NCBI RefSeq assembly: GCF_932526225.1
Contig: NC_064048.1
Coordinates: forward strand, 12,097,665 to 12,161,664
DNA: 64,000 nt
From: Nematostella vectensis
Lineage: Eukaryota > Cnidaria > Anthozoa > Actiniaria > Edwardsiidae
Direction of reading: 5' to 3'
Both the position numbers and the translations under genes were made by a program. The number at the start of each line of letters is the position of its first letter. Position 1 is the first letter of the stretch. Shown here one piece after another: positions 51,213 to 63,879 of the stretch. The notes beneath the pieces are model-generated. The model searched no databases and had not been told where the DNA came from. It saw only the letters and a program-made list of their open reading frames with translations.

Positions 51213-52917
51213 GGGCAGGAAAATTTTCCGCGACACCGTGCTTTCATGGTCCCCCATGATTCCTTGTTGGGTGAAGCCCCTCTAAATGTTGACATGTCAA
51301 CTTCGCAGTCACATGAAAGAAATGTCTAATAGTGTTTTGCAGTCAAGTTGGTTTACGATAATTGGTTACAATAGTTGGTTACAATAATTTTGAAAAATTG
51401 TTATCATAGCTATGGTCAAATACTGTACATAGAACTGCAAATAAAAAGACTAAAAAAATAATAATAAAAATAAAGCAAAACTAAAAGTAAAGCAAAAAAC
51501 GACAGAGACATTCTGTACACAATAAAAGACAATGCGCCCGCGTGCGTTACGATGCCACGCCGACATAGCGAGCCCCCAAGGGACCCAAAACGCCCACATA
51601 GACCTGTATTTTTTTTCATCCTATATCTCAGCGAGCTGTGCGTGGCGTAACCGTATTACAGGCCTGGGATCCTGGTTATTGTCCTCCCCATTAATGCGCG
51701 GGTTGGAATACCTTGCAAGAGTGTTGTACAGCATATTCGCCGGAAATATCGGTGCTTGGGGCCTTCGGGTTCTTTACAGCCTTCCGTAAAAGCCTTGTGC
51801 TGCCATACCGATTGGGTAATCCGTATGTATGGTTTCCGTTTTGTTCTTTAGGCCGGGTTCGATCCCAGGCCAATGGCCTTTTTTTTTCTCTATGGTTTTT
51901 TTTTTTTTTTTTTTTTTTTTTTTCACAGTTCAAGATAACGTTTTTTAGTATTTGTTTATAATACTCATCAAAAAAGTGGTGTGACATAGGTTCGTCTACC
52001 TGATCCAGGATACTAAAGATACAGGCTTGATATGCATTATATACAGCTAGCAAAATGAGCTTGCTAGCTTTACTGATTATTTGTATTCGATATTTTCCTA
52101 GTAAGAGAACAAAAATAAAAAGCAAAGAGTCGAAGAAGTAAACAAGTTATGTGATCTTTAATGTTTTATTAGGAGGGGTACATTTTGTACAAAGAAGCAT
52201 ACATAGAATATGCTTAAAAGTGCAGTGTGATGAAGAGCTTTGCAATAGCTCTCCGGCAAGGACACAATGAATTTCAGTCAAATTCTAATGTTGACCTAAG
52301 AGCCTTTGGTCCATGTGGAAGACTTAAATTCAAAGGAAATGCCCACAAACTGTCAATAAACATTCAGTAAAATATCGAATATTATTTTAACAAAGCATTG
52401 ACAACTATTAAAGTTCAACTGTGTGTAGACAATTGAAAGCCTACAAGAAACACTGACTCCAGACATGCGCAGTGCCATGACGCTGCCCCTTTAATGAGTG
52501 GAGAGGGGAGGGATACAAGTTTATTAAAAGTCTATTTGTGAGACCAACAAACTGGTTGAAAGAACAAGCGTGTTAATAGTAAAACAATTATTTGATTACA
52601 AAACTACTGTAGATTCCTTTGCACCAAGATAATAACACACATTATTTTGTTTGTTATTTAGGAGGAACGATACGAGCTCTACGAGACAAATGAGAAGTAT
52701 TTATTACTCATCTAAATTATACATGTAAATAATAATATTCAAAAGAACTACTGTAACTAAGTAAGTAACACTCACATGTTTTTAAAATTTTAAATAAGTA
52801 TACAGTTTCATTCAGATACATCTTGTGGTCACTGTGCCATCTACAGGGCCATACCCAAAGCACCTGTGCACCCCATCCAACTAAGGGCATCGGCTGCACA
52901 GATGTTCCTGATAAATG
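51213..52917 (+). repeat. Repeat unit 31
   Basis: 1,705 bases, A run of 7, T28 followed by CACAG instead of ACACAG, B-box at 51856. A at 51285 and A at 52258 are shared with copy 29. Private G at 51954, A at 52134 and T at 52724. Confidence 0.96.
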
Positions 52918-53598
52918 GGGCAGGAAAATTTTCCGCGACACCGTGCTTTCATGGTCCCCCATGATTCCTTGTTGGGTGAAGCCCCTCTAGATGTTGACAT
53001 GTCAACTTCGCAGTCACATGAAAGAAATGTCTAATAGTGTTTTGCAGTCAAGTTGGTTTACGATAATTGGTTACAATAGTTGGTTACAATAATTTTGAAA
53101 AATTGTTATCATAGCTATGGTCAAATACTGTACATAGAACTGCAAATAAAAAGACTAAAAAAATAATAATAAAAATAAAGCAAAACTAAAAGTAAAGCAA
53201 AAAACGACAGAGACATTCTGTACACAATAAAAGACAATGCGCCCGCGTGCGATACGATGCCACGCCGACATAGCGAGCCCCCAAGGGACCCAAAACGCCC
53301 ACATAGACCTGTATTTTTTTTCATCCTATATCTCAGCGAGCTGTGCGTGGCGTAACCGTATTACAGGCCTGGGATCCTGGTTATTGTCCTCCCCATTAAT
53401 GCGCGGGTTGGAATACCTTGCAAGAGTGTTGTACAGCATATTCGCCGGAAATATCGGTGCTTGGGGCCTTCGGGTTCTTTACAGCCTTCCGTAAAAGCCT
53501 TGTGCTGCCATACCGATAGGGTAATCCGTATGTATGGTTTCCGTTTTGTTCTTTAGGCCGGATTCGATCCCAGGCCAATGGCCTTTTTTTTTCTCTAT

Positions 53599-53637
<39 letters not shown>

Positions 53638-54627
53638 GTTCAAGATAACGTTTTTTAGTATTTTTTTATAATACTCATCAAAAAAGTGGTGTGACATAGG
53701 TTCGTCTACCTGATCCAGGATACTAAAGATACAGGCTTGATATGCATTATATACAGCTAGCAAAATGAGCTTGCTAGCTTTACTGATTATTTGTATTCGA
53801 TATTTTCCTAGTAAGAGAACAAAAATAAAAAGCAAAGAGTCGAGGAAGTAAACAAGTTATGTGATCTTTAATGTTTTATTAGGAGGGGTACATTTTGTAC
53901 AAAGAAGCATACATAGAATATGCTTAAAAGTGCAGTGTGATGAAGAGCTTTGCAATAGCTCTCCGGCCAGGACACAATGAATTTCAGTCAAATTCTAATG
54001 TTGACCTAAGAGCCTTTGGTCCATGTGGAAGACTTAAATTCAAAGGAAATGCCCACAAACTGTCAATAAACATTCAGTAAAATATCGAATATTATTTTAA
54101 CAAAGCATTGACAACTATTAAAGTTCAACTGTGTGTAGACAATTGAAAGCCTACAAGAAACACTGACTCCAGACATGCGCAGTGCCATGACGCTGCCCCT
54201 TTAATGAGTGGAGAGGGGAGGGATACAAGTTTATTAAAAGTCTATTTGTGAGACCAACAAACTGGTTGAAAGAACAAGCGTGTTAATAGTAAAACAATTA
54301 TTTGATTACAAAACTACTGTAGATTCCTTTGCACCAAGATAATAACACACATTATTTTGTTTGTTATTTAGGAGGAACGATACGAGCTCTACGAGACAAA
54401 TGAGAAGTATTTATTACTCATCTAAATTATACACGTAAATAATAATATTCAAAAGAACTACTGTAACTAAGTAAGTAACACTCACATGTTTTTAAAATTT
54501 TAAATAAGTATACAGTTTCATTCAGATACATCTTGTGGTCACTGTGCCATCTACAGGGCCATACCCAAAGCACCTGTGCACCCCATCCAACTAAGGGCAT
54601 CGGCTGCACAGATGTTCCTGATAAATG
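52918..54627 (+). repeat. Repeat unit 32 (B-box mutated)
   Basis: 1,710 bases, T32. A at 53562 changes the B-box (53561) to GATTCGATCC, and A at 53518 breaks the GATT-AATC hairpin. Both changes are shared with copy 33. Private A at 53252. Confidence 0.96.
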
Positions 54628-55311
54628 GGGCAGGAAAATTTTCCGCGACACCGTGCTTTCATGGTCCCCCATGATTCCTTGTTGGGTGAAGCCCCTCTAG
54701 ATGTTGACATGTCAACTTCGCAGTCACATGAAAGAAATGTCTAATAGTGTTTTGCAGTCAAGTTGGTTTACGATAATTGGTTACAATAGTTGGTTACAAT
54801 AATTTTGAATAATTGTTATCATAGCTATGGTCAAATACTGTACATAGAACTGCAAATAAAAAGACTAAAAAAAAAATAATAATAAAAATAAAACAAAACT
54901 AAAAGTAAAGCAAAAAACGACAGAGACATTCTGTACACAATAAAAGACAATGCGCCCGCGTGCGTTACGATGCCACGCCGACATAGCGAGCCCCCAAGGG
55001 ACCCAAAACGCCCACATAGACCTGTATTTTTTTTCATCCTATATCTCAGCGAGCTGTGCGTGGCGTAACCGTATTACAGGCCTGGGATCCTGGTTATTGT
55101 CCTCCCCATTAATGCGCGGGTTGGAATACCTTGCAAGAGTGTTGTACAGCATATTCGCCGGAAATATCGGTGCTTGGGGCCTTCGGGTTCTTTACAGCCT
55201 TCCGTAAAAGCCTTGTGCTGCCATACCGATAGGGTAATCCGTATGTATGGTTTCCGTTTTGTTCTTTAGGCCGGATTCGATCCCAGGCCAATGGCCTTTT
55301 TTTTTCTCTAT

Positions 55312-55351
<40 letters not shown>

Positions 55352-56341
55352 GTTCAAGATAACGTTTTTTAGTATTTTTTTATAATACTCATCAAAAAAG
55401 TGGTGTGACATAGGTTCGTCTACCTGATCCAGGATACTAAAGATACAGGCTTGATATGCATTATATACAGCTAGCAAAATGAGCTTGCTAGCTTTACTGA
55501 TTATTTGTATTCGATATTTTCCTAGTAAGAGAACAAAAATAAAAAGCAAAGAGTCGAGGAAGTAAACAAGTTATGTGATCTTTAATGTTTTATTAGGAGG
55601 GGTACATTTTGTACAAAGAAGCATACATAGAATATGCTTAAAAGTGCAGTGTGATGAAGAGCTTTGCAATAGCTCTCCGGCCAGGACACAATGAATTTCA
55701 GTCAAATTCTAATGTTGACCTAAGAGCCTTTGGTCCATGTGGAAGACTTAAATTCAAAGGAAATGCCCACAAACTGTCAATAAACATTCAGTAAAATATC
55801 GAATATTATTTTAACAAAGCATTGACAACTATTAAAGTTCAACTGTGTGTAGACAATTGAAAGCCTACAAGAAACACTGACTCCAGACATGCGCAGTGCC
55901 ATGACGCTGCCCCTTTAATGAGTGGAGAGGGGAGGGATACAAGTTTATTAAAAGTCTATTTGTGAGACCAACAAACTGGTTGAAAGAACAAGCGTGTTAA
56001 TAGTAAAACAATTATTTGATTACAAAACTACTGTAGATTCCTTTGCACCAAGATAATAACACACATTATTTTGTTTGTTATTTAGGAGGAACGATACGAG
56101 CTCTACGAGACAAATGAGAAGTATTTATTACTCATCTAAATTATACACGTAAATAATAATATTCAAAAGAACTACTGTAACTAAGTAAGTAACACTCACA
56201 TGTTTTTAAAATTTTAAATAAGTATACAGTTTCATTCAGATACATCTTGTGGTCACTGTGCCATCTACAGGGCCATACCCAAAGCACCTGTGCACCCCAT
56301 CCAACTAAGGGCATCGGCTGCACAGATGTTCCTGATAAATG
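54628..56341 (+). repeat. Repeat unit 33 (B-box mutated)
   Basis: 1,714 bases, A run of 10, T33. A at 55275 mutates the B-box (55274) and A at 55231 breaks the D-arm-like hairpin. T at 54810 (GAATAATTG) is shared with copies 34 and 37. Private A at 54893. Confidence 0.96.
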
Positions 56342-57025
56342 GGGCAGGAAAATTTTCCGCGACACCGTGCTTTCATGGTCCCCCATGATTCCTTGTTGGG
56401 TGAAGCCCCTCTAGATGTTGACATGTCAACTTCGCAGTCACATGAAAGAAATGTCTAATAGTGTTTTGCAGTCAAGTTGGTTTACGATAATTGGTTACAA
56501 TAGTTGGTTACAATAATTTTGAATAATTGTTATCATAGCTATGGTCAAATACTGTACATAGAACTGCAAATAAAAAGACTAAAAAAAAATAATAATAAAA
56601 ATAAAGCAAAACTAAAAGTAAAGCAAAAAACGACAGAGACATTCTGTACACAATAAAAGACAATGCGCCCGCGTGCGTTACGATGCCACGCCGACATAGC
56701 GAGCCCCCAAGGGACCCAAAACGCCCACATAGACCTGTATTTTTTTTCATCCTATATCTCAGCGAGCTGTGCGTGGCGTAACCGTATTACAGGCCTGGGA
56801 TCCTGGTTATTGTCCTCCCCATTAATGCGCGGGTTGGAATACCTTGCAAGAGTGTTGTACAGCATATTCGCCGGAAATATCGGTGCTTGGGGCCTTCGGG
56901 TTCTTTACAGCCTTCCGTAAAAGCCTTGTGCTGCCATACCGATTGGGTAATCCGTATGTATGGTTTCCGTTTTGTTCTTTAGGCCGGGTTCGATCCCAGG
57001 CCAATGGGCTTTTTTTTTCTCTATG

Positions 57026-57058
<33 letters not shown>

Positions 57059-58048
57059 GTTCAAGATAACGTTTTTTAGTATTTTTTTATAATACTCATC
57101 AAAAAAGTGGTGTGACATAGGTTCGTCTACCTGATCCAGGATACTAAAGATACAGGCTTGATATGCATTATATACAGCTAGCAAAATGAGCTTGCTAGCT
57201 TTACTGATTATTTGTATTCGATATTTTCCTAGTAAGAGAACAAAAATAAAAAGCAAAGAGTCGAGGAAGTAAACAAGTTATGTGATCTTTAATGTTTTAT
57301 TAGGAGGGGTACATTTTGTACAAAGAAGCATACATAGAATATGCTTAAAAGTGCAGTGTGATGAAGAGCTTTGCAATAGCTCTCCGGCCAGGACACAATG
57401 AATTTCAGTCAAATTCTAATGTTGACCTAAGAGCCTTTGGTCCATGTGGAAGACTTAAATTCAAAGGAAATGCCCACAAACTGTCAATAAACATTCAGTA
57501 AAATATCGAATATTATTTTAACAAAGCATTGACAACTATTAAAGTTCAACTGTGTGTAGACAATTGAAAGCCTACAAGAAACACTGACTCCAGACATGCG
57601 CAGTGCCATGACGCTGCCCCTTTAATGAGTGGAGAGGGGAGGGATACAAGTTTATTAAAAGTCTATTTGTGAGACCAACAAACTGGTTGAAAGAACAAGC
57701 GTGTTAATAGTAAAACAATTATTTGATTACAAAACTACTGTAGATTCCTTTGCACCAAGATAATAACACACATTATTTTGTTTGTTATTTAGGAGGAACG
57801 ATACGAGCTCTACGAGACAAATGAGAAGTATTTATTACTCATCTAAATTATACACGTAAATAATAATATTCAAAAGAACTACTGTAACTAAGTAAGTAAC
57901 ACTCACATGTTTTTAAAATGTTAAATAAGTATACAGTTTCATTCAGATACATCTTGTGGTCACTGTGCCATCTACAGGGCCATACCCAAAGCACCTGTGC
58001 ACCCCATCCAACTAAGGGCATCGGCTGCACAGATGTTCCTGATAAATG
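56342..58048 (+). repeat. Repeat unit 34 (mosaic)
   Basis: 1,707 bases, T28, B-box at 56987. The front has T at 56524 and a 9-A run, like copies 33 and 37. The rear has AATGGGC (57008) and G at 57920, like copy 17. The switch lies between about 56590 and 57008. Confidence 0.96.
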
Positions 58049-59753
58049 GGGCAGGAAAATTTTCCGCGACACCGTGCTTTCATGGTCCCCCATGATTCCT
58101 TGTTGGGTGAAGCCCCTCTAGATGTTGACATGTCAACTTCGCAGTCACATGAAAGAAATGTCTAATAGTGTTTTGCAGTCAAGTTGGTTTACGATAATTG
58201 GTTACAATAGTTGGTTACAATAATTTTGAAAAATTGTTATCATAGCTATGGTCAAATACTGTACATAGAACTGCAAATAAAAAGACTAAAAAAATAATAA
58301 TAAAAATAAAGCAAAACTAAAAGTAAAGCAAAAAACGACAGAGACATTCTGTACACAATAAAAGACAATGCGCCCGCGTGCGTTACGATGCCACGCCGAC
58401 ATAGCGAGCCCCCAAGGGACCCAAAACGCCCACATAGACCTGTATTTTTTTTCATCCTATATCTCAGCGAGCTGTGCGTGGCGTAACCGTATTACAGGCC
58501 TGGGATCCTGGTTATTGTCCTCCCCATTAATGCGCGGGTTGGAATACCTTGCAAGAGTGTTGTACAGCATATTCGCCGGAAATATCGGTGCTTGGGGCCT
58601 TCGGGTTCTTTACAGCCTTCCGTAAAAGCCTTGTGCTGCCATACCGATTGGGTAATCCGTATGTATGGTTTCCGTTTTGTTCTTTAGGCCGGGTTCGATC
58701 CCAGGCCAATGGCCTTTTTTTTTCTCTATGGTTTGTTTTTTTTTTTTTTTTTTTTTTTACACAGTTCAAGATAACGTTTTTTAGTATTTTTTTATAATAC
58801 TCATCAAAAAAGTGGTGTGACATAGGTTCGTCTACCTGATCCAGGATACTAAAGATACAGGCTTGATATGCATTATATACAGCTAGCAAAATGAGCTTGC
58901 TAGCTTTACTGATTATTTGTATTCGATATTTTCCTAGTAAGAGAACAAAAATAAAAAGCAAAGAGTCGAGGAAGTAAACAAGTTATGTGATCTTTAATGT
59001 TTTATTAGGAGGGGTACATTTTGTACAAAGAAGCATACATAGAATATGCTTAAAAGTGCAGTGTGATGAAGAGCTTTGCAATAGCTCTCCGGCCAGGACA
59101 CAATGAATTTCAGTCAAATTCTAATGTTGACCTAAGAGCCTTTGGTCCATGTGGAAGACTTAAATTCAAAGGAAATGCCCACAAACTGTCAATAAACATT
59201 CAGTAAAATATCGAATATTATTTTAACAAAGCATTGACAACTATTAAAGTTCAACTGTGTGTAGACAATTGAAAGCCTACAAGAAACACTGACTCCAGAC
59301 ATGCGCAGTGCCATGACGCTGCCCCTTTAATGAGTGGAGAGGGGAGGGATACAAGTTTATTAAAAGTCTATTTGTGAGACCAACAAACTGGTTGAAAGAA
59401 CAAGCGTGTTAATAGTAAAACAATTATTTGATTACAAAACTACTGTAGATTCCTTTGCACCAAGATAATAACACACATTATTTTGTTTGTTATTTAGGAG
59501 GAACGATACGAGCTCTACGAGACAAATGAGAAGTATTTATTACTCATCTAAATTATACACGTAAATAATAATATTCAAAAGAACTACTGTAACTAAGTAA
59601 GTAACACTCACATGTTTTTAAAATTTTAAATAAGTATACAGTTTCATTCAGATACATCTTGTGGTCACTGTGCCATCTACAGGGCCATACCCAAAGCACC
59701 TGTGCACCCCATCCAACTAAGGGCATCGGCTGCACAGATGTTCCTGATAAATG
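58049..59753 (+). repeat. Repeat unit 35
   Basis: 1,705 bases, A run of 7, B-box at 58692. The T tract begins TTTG (G at 58735), shared with copy 36. Confidence 0.96.
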
Positions 59754-61459
59754 GGGCAGGAAAATTTTCCGCGACACCGTGCTTTCATGGTCCCCCATGA
59801 TTCCTTGTTGGGTGAAGCCCCTCTAGATGTTGACATGTCAACTTCGCAGTCACATGAAAGAAATGTCTAATAGTGTTTTGCAGTCAAGTTGGTTTACGAT
59901 AATTGGTTACAATAGTTGGTTACAATAATTTTGAAAAATTGTTATCATAGCTATGGTCAAATACTGTACATAGAACTGCAAATAAAAAGACTAAAAAAAT
60001 AATAATAAAAATAAAGCAAAACTAAAAGTAAAGCAAAAAACGACAGAGACATTCTGTACACAATAAAAGACAATGCGCCCGCGTGCGTTACGATGCCACG
60101 CCGACATAGCGAGCCCCCAAGGGACCCAAAACGCCCACATAGACCTGTATTTTTTTTCATCCTATATCTCAGCGAGCTGTGCGTGGCGTAACCGTATTAC
60201 AGGCCTGGGATCCTGGTTATTGTCCTCCCCATTAATGCGCGGGTTGGAATACCTTGCAAGAGTGTTGTACAGCATATTCGCCGGAAATATCGGTGCTTGG
60301 GGCCTTCGGGTTCTTTACAGCCTTCCGTAAAAGCATTGTGCTGCCATACCGATTGGGTAATCCGTATGTATGGTTTCCGTTTTGTTCTTTAGGCCGGGTT
60401 CGATCCCAGGCCAATGGCCTTTTTTTTTCTCTATGGTTTGTTTTTTTTTTTTTTTTTTTTTTTTACACAGTTCAAGATAACGTTTTTTAGTATTTTTTTA
60501 TAATACTCATCAAAAAAGTGGTGTGACATAGGTTCGTCTACCTGATCCAGGATACTAAAGATACAGGCTTGATATGCATTATATACAGCTAGCAAAATGA
60601 GCTTGCTAGCTTTACTGATTATTTGTATTCGATATTTTCCTAGTAAGAGAACAAAAATAAAAAGCAAAGAGTCGAGGAAGTAAACAAGTTATGTGATCTT
60701 TAATGTTTTATTAGGAGGGGTACATTTTGTACAAAGAAGCATACATAGAATATGCTTAAAAGTGCAGTGTGATGAAGAGCTTTGCAATAGCTCTCCGGCC
60801 AGGACACAATGAATTTCAGTCAAATTCTAATGTTGACCTAAGAGCCTTTGGTCCATGTGGAAGACTTAAATTCAAAGGAAATGCCCACAAACTGTCAATA
60901 AACATTCAGTAAAATATCGAATATTATTTTAACAAAGCATTGACAACTATTAAAGTTCAACTGTGTGTAGACAATTGAAAGCCTACAAGAAACACTGACT
61001 CCAGACATGCGCAGTGCCATGACGCTGCCCCTTTAATGAGTGGAGAGGGGAGGGATACAAGTTTATTAAAAGTCTATTTGTGAGACCAACAAACTGGTTG
61101 AAAGAACAAGCGTGTTAATAGTAAAACAATTATTTGATTACAAAACTACTGTAGATTCCTTTGCACCAAGATAATAACACACATTATTTTGTTTGTTATT
61201 TAGGAGGAACGATACGAGCTCTACGAGACAAATGAGAAGTATTTATTACTCATCTAAATTATACACGTAAATAATAATATTCAAAAGAACTACTGTAACT
61301 AAGTAAGTAACACTCACATGTTTTTAAAATTTTAAATAAGTATACAGTTTCATTCAGATACATCTTGTGGTCACTGTGCCATCTACAGGGCCATACCCAA
61401 AGCACCTGTGCACCCCATCCAACTAAGGGCATCGGCTGCACAGATGTTCCTGATAAATG
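59754..61459 (+). repeat. Repeat unit 36
   Basis: 1,706 bases, A run of 7, B-box at 60397. T tract with G at 60440. Private A at 60335. Confidence 0.96.
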
Positions 61460-63162
61460 GGGCAGGAAAATTTTCCGCGACACCGTGCTTTCATGGTCCC
61501 CCATGATTCCTTGTTGGGTGAAGCCCCTCTAGATGTTGACATGTCAACTTCGCAGTCACATGAAAGAAATGTCTAATAGTGTTTTGCAGTCAAGTTGGTT
61601 TACGATAATTGGTTACAATAGTTGGTTACAATAATTTTGAATAATTGTTATCATAGCTATGGTCAAATACTGTACATAGAACTGCAAATAAAAAGACTAA
61701 AAAAAAAATAATAATAAAAATAAAGCAAAACTAAAAGTAAAGCAAAAAACGACAGAGACATTCTGTACACAATAAAAGACAATGCGCCCGCGTGCGTTAC
61801 GATGCCACGCCGACATAGCGAGCCCCCAAGGGACCCAAAACGCCCACATAGACCTGTATTTTTTTTCATCCTATATCTCAGCGAGCTGTGCGTGGCGTAA
61901 CCGTATTACAGGCCTGGGATCCTGGTTATTGTCCTCCCCATTAATGCGCGGGTTGGAATACCTTGCAAGAGTGTTGTACAGCATATTCGCCGGAAATATC
62001 GGTGCTTGGGGCCTTCGGGTTCTTTACAGCCTTCCGTAAAAGCCTTGTGCTGCCATACCGATAGGGTAATCCGTATGTATGGTTTCCGTTTTGTTCTTTA
62101 GGCCGGGTTCGATCCCAGGCCAATGGCCTTTTTTTTTCTCTATGGTTTTTTTTTTTTTTTTTTTTTTACACAGTTCAAGATAACGTTTTTTAGTATTTTT
62201 TTATAATACTCATCAAAAAAGTGGTGTGACATAGGTTCGTCTACCTGATCCAGGATACTAAAGATACAGGCTTGATATGCATTATATACAGCTAGCAAAA
62301 TGAGCTTGCTAGCTTTACTGATTATTTGTATTCGATATTTTCCTAGTAAGAGAACAAAAATAAAAAGCAAAGAGTCGAGGAAGTAAACAAGTTATGTGAT
62401 CTTTAATGTTTTATTAGGAGGGGTACATTTTGTACAAAGAAGCATACATAGAATATGCTTAAAAGTGCAGTGTGATGAAGAGCTTTGCAATAGCTCTCCG
62501 GCCAGGACACAATGAATTTCAGTCAAATTCTAATGTTGACCTAAGAGCCTTTGGTCCATGTGGAAGACTTGAATTCAAAGGAAATGCCCACAAACTGTCA
62601 ATAAACATTCAGTAAAATATCGAATATTATTTTAACAAAGCATTGACAACTATTAAAGTTCAACTGTGTGTAGACAATTGAAAGCCTACAAGAAACACTG
62701 ACTCCAGACATGCGCAGTGCCATGACGCTGCCCCTTTAATGAGTGGAGAGGGGAGGGATACAAGTTTATTAAAAGTCTATTTGTGAGACCAACAAACTGG
62801 TTGAAAGAACAAGCGTGTTAATAGTAAAACAATTATTTGATTACAAAACTACTGTAGATTCCTTTGCACCAAGATAATAACACACATTATTTTGTTTGTT
62901 ATTTAGGAGGAACGATACGAGCTCTACGAGACAAATGAGAAGTATTTATTACTCATCTAAATTATACACGTAAATAATAATATTCAAAAGAACTACTGTA
63001 ACTAAGTAAGTAACACTCACATGTTTTTAAAATTTTAAATAAGTATACAGTTTCATTCAGATACATCTTGTGGTCACTGTGCCATCTACAGGGCCATACC
63101 CAAAGCACCTGTGCACCCCATCCAACTAAGGGCATCGGCTGCACAGATGTTCCTGATAAATG
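61460..63162 (+). repeat. Repeat unit 37 (mosaic)
   Basis: 1,703 bases, T22, the shortest T tract. T at 61642, a 10-A run and A at 62063 match copy 33, but the B-box (62106) is intact and G at 62571 matches copy 30. Confidence 0.96.
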
Positions 63163-63843
63163 GGGCAGGAAAATTTTCCGCGACACCGTGCTTTCATGGT
63201 CCCCCATGATTCCTTGTTGGGTGAAGCCCCTCTAGATGTTGACATGTCAACTTCGCAGTCACATGAAAGAAATGTCTAATAGTGTTTTGCAGTCAAGTTG
63301 GTTTACGATAATTGGTTACAATAGTTGGTTACAATAATTTTGAAAAATTGTTATCATAGCTATGGTCAAATACTGTACATAGAACTGCAAATAAAAAGAC
63401 TAAAAAAATAATAATAAAAATAAAGCAAAACTAAAAGTAAAGCAAAAAACGACAGAGACATTCTGTACACAATAAAAGACAATGCGCCCGCGTGCGTTAC
63501 GATGCCACGCCGACATAGCGAGCCCCCAAGGGACCCAAAACGCCCACATAGACCTGTATTTTTTTTCATCCTATATCTCAGCGAGCTGTGCGTGGCGTAA
63601 CCGTATTACAGGCCTGGGATCCTGGTTATTGTCCTCCCCATTAATGCGCGGGTTGGAATAACTTGCAAGAGTGTTGTACAGCATATTCGCCGGAAATATC
63701 GGTGCTTGGGGCCTTCGGGTTCTTTACAGCCTTCCGTAAAAGCCTTGTGCTGCCATACCGATTGGGTAATCCGTATGTATGGTTTCCGTTTTGTTCTTTA
63801 GGCCGGGTTCGATCCCAGGCCAATGGCCTTTTTTTTTCTCTAT

Positions 63844-63879
<36 letters not shown>

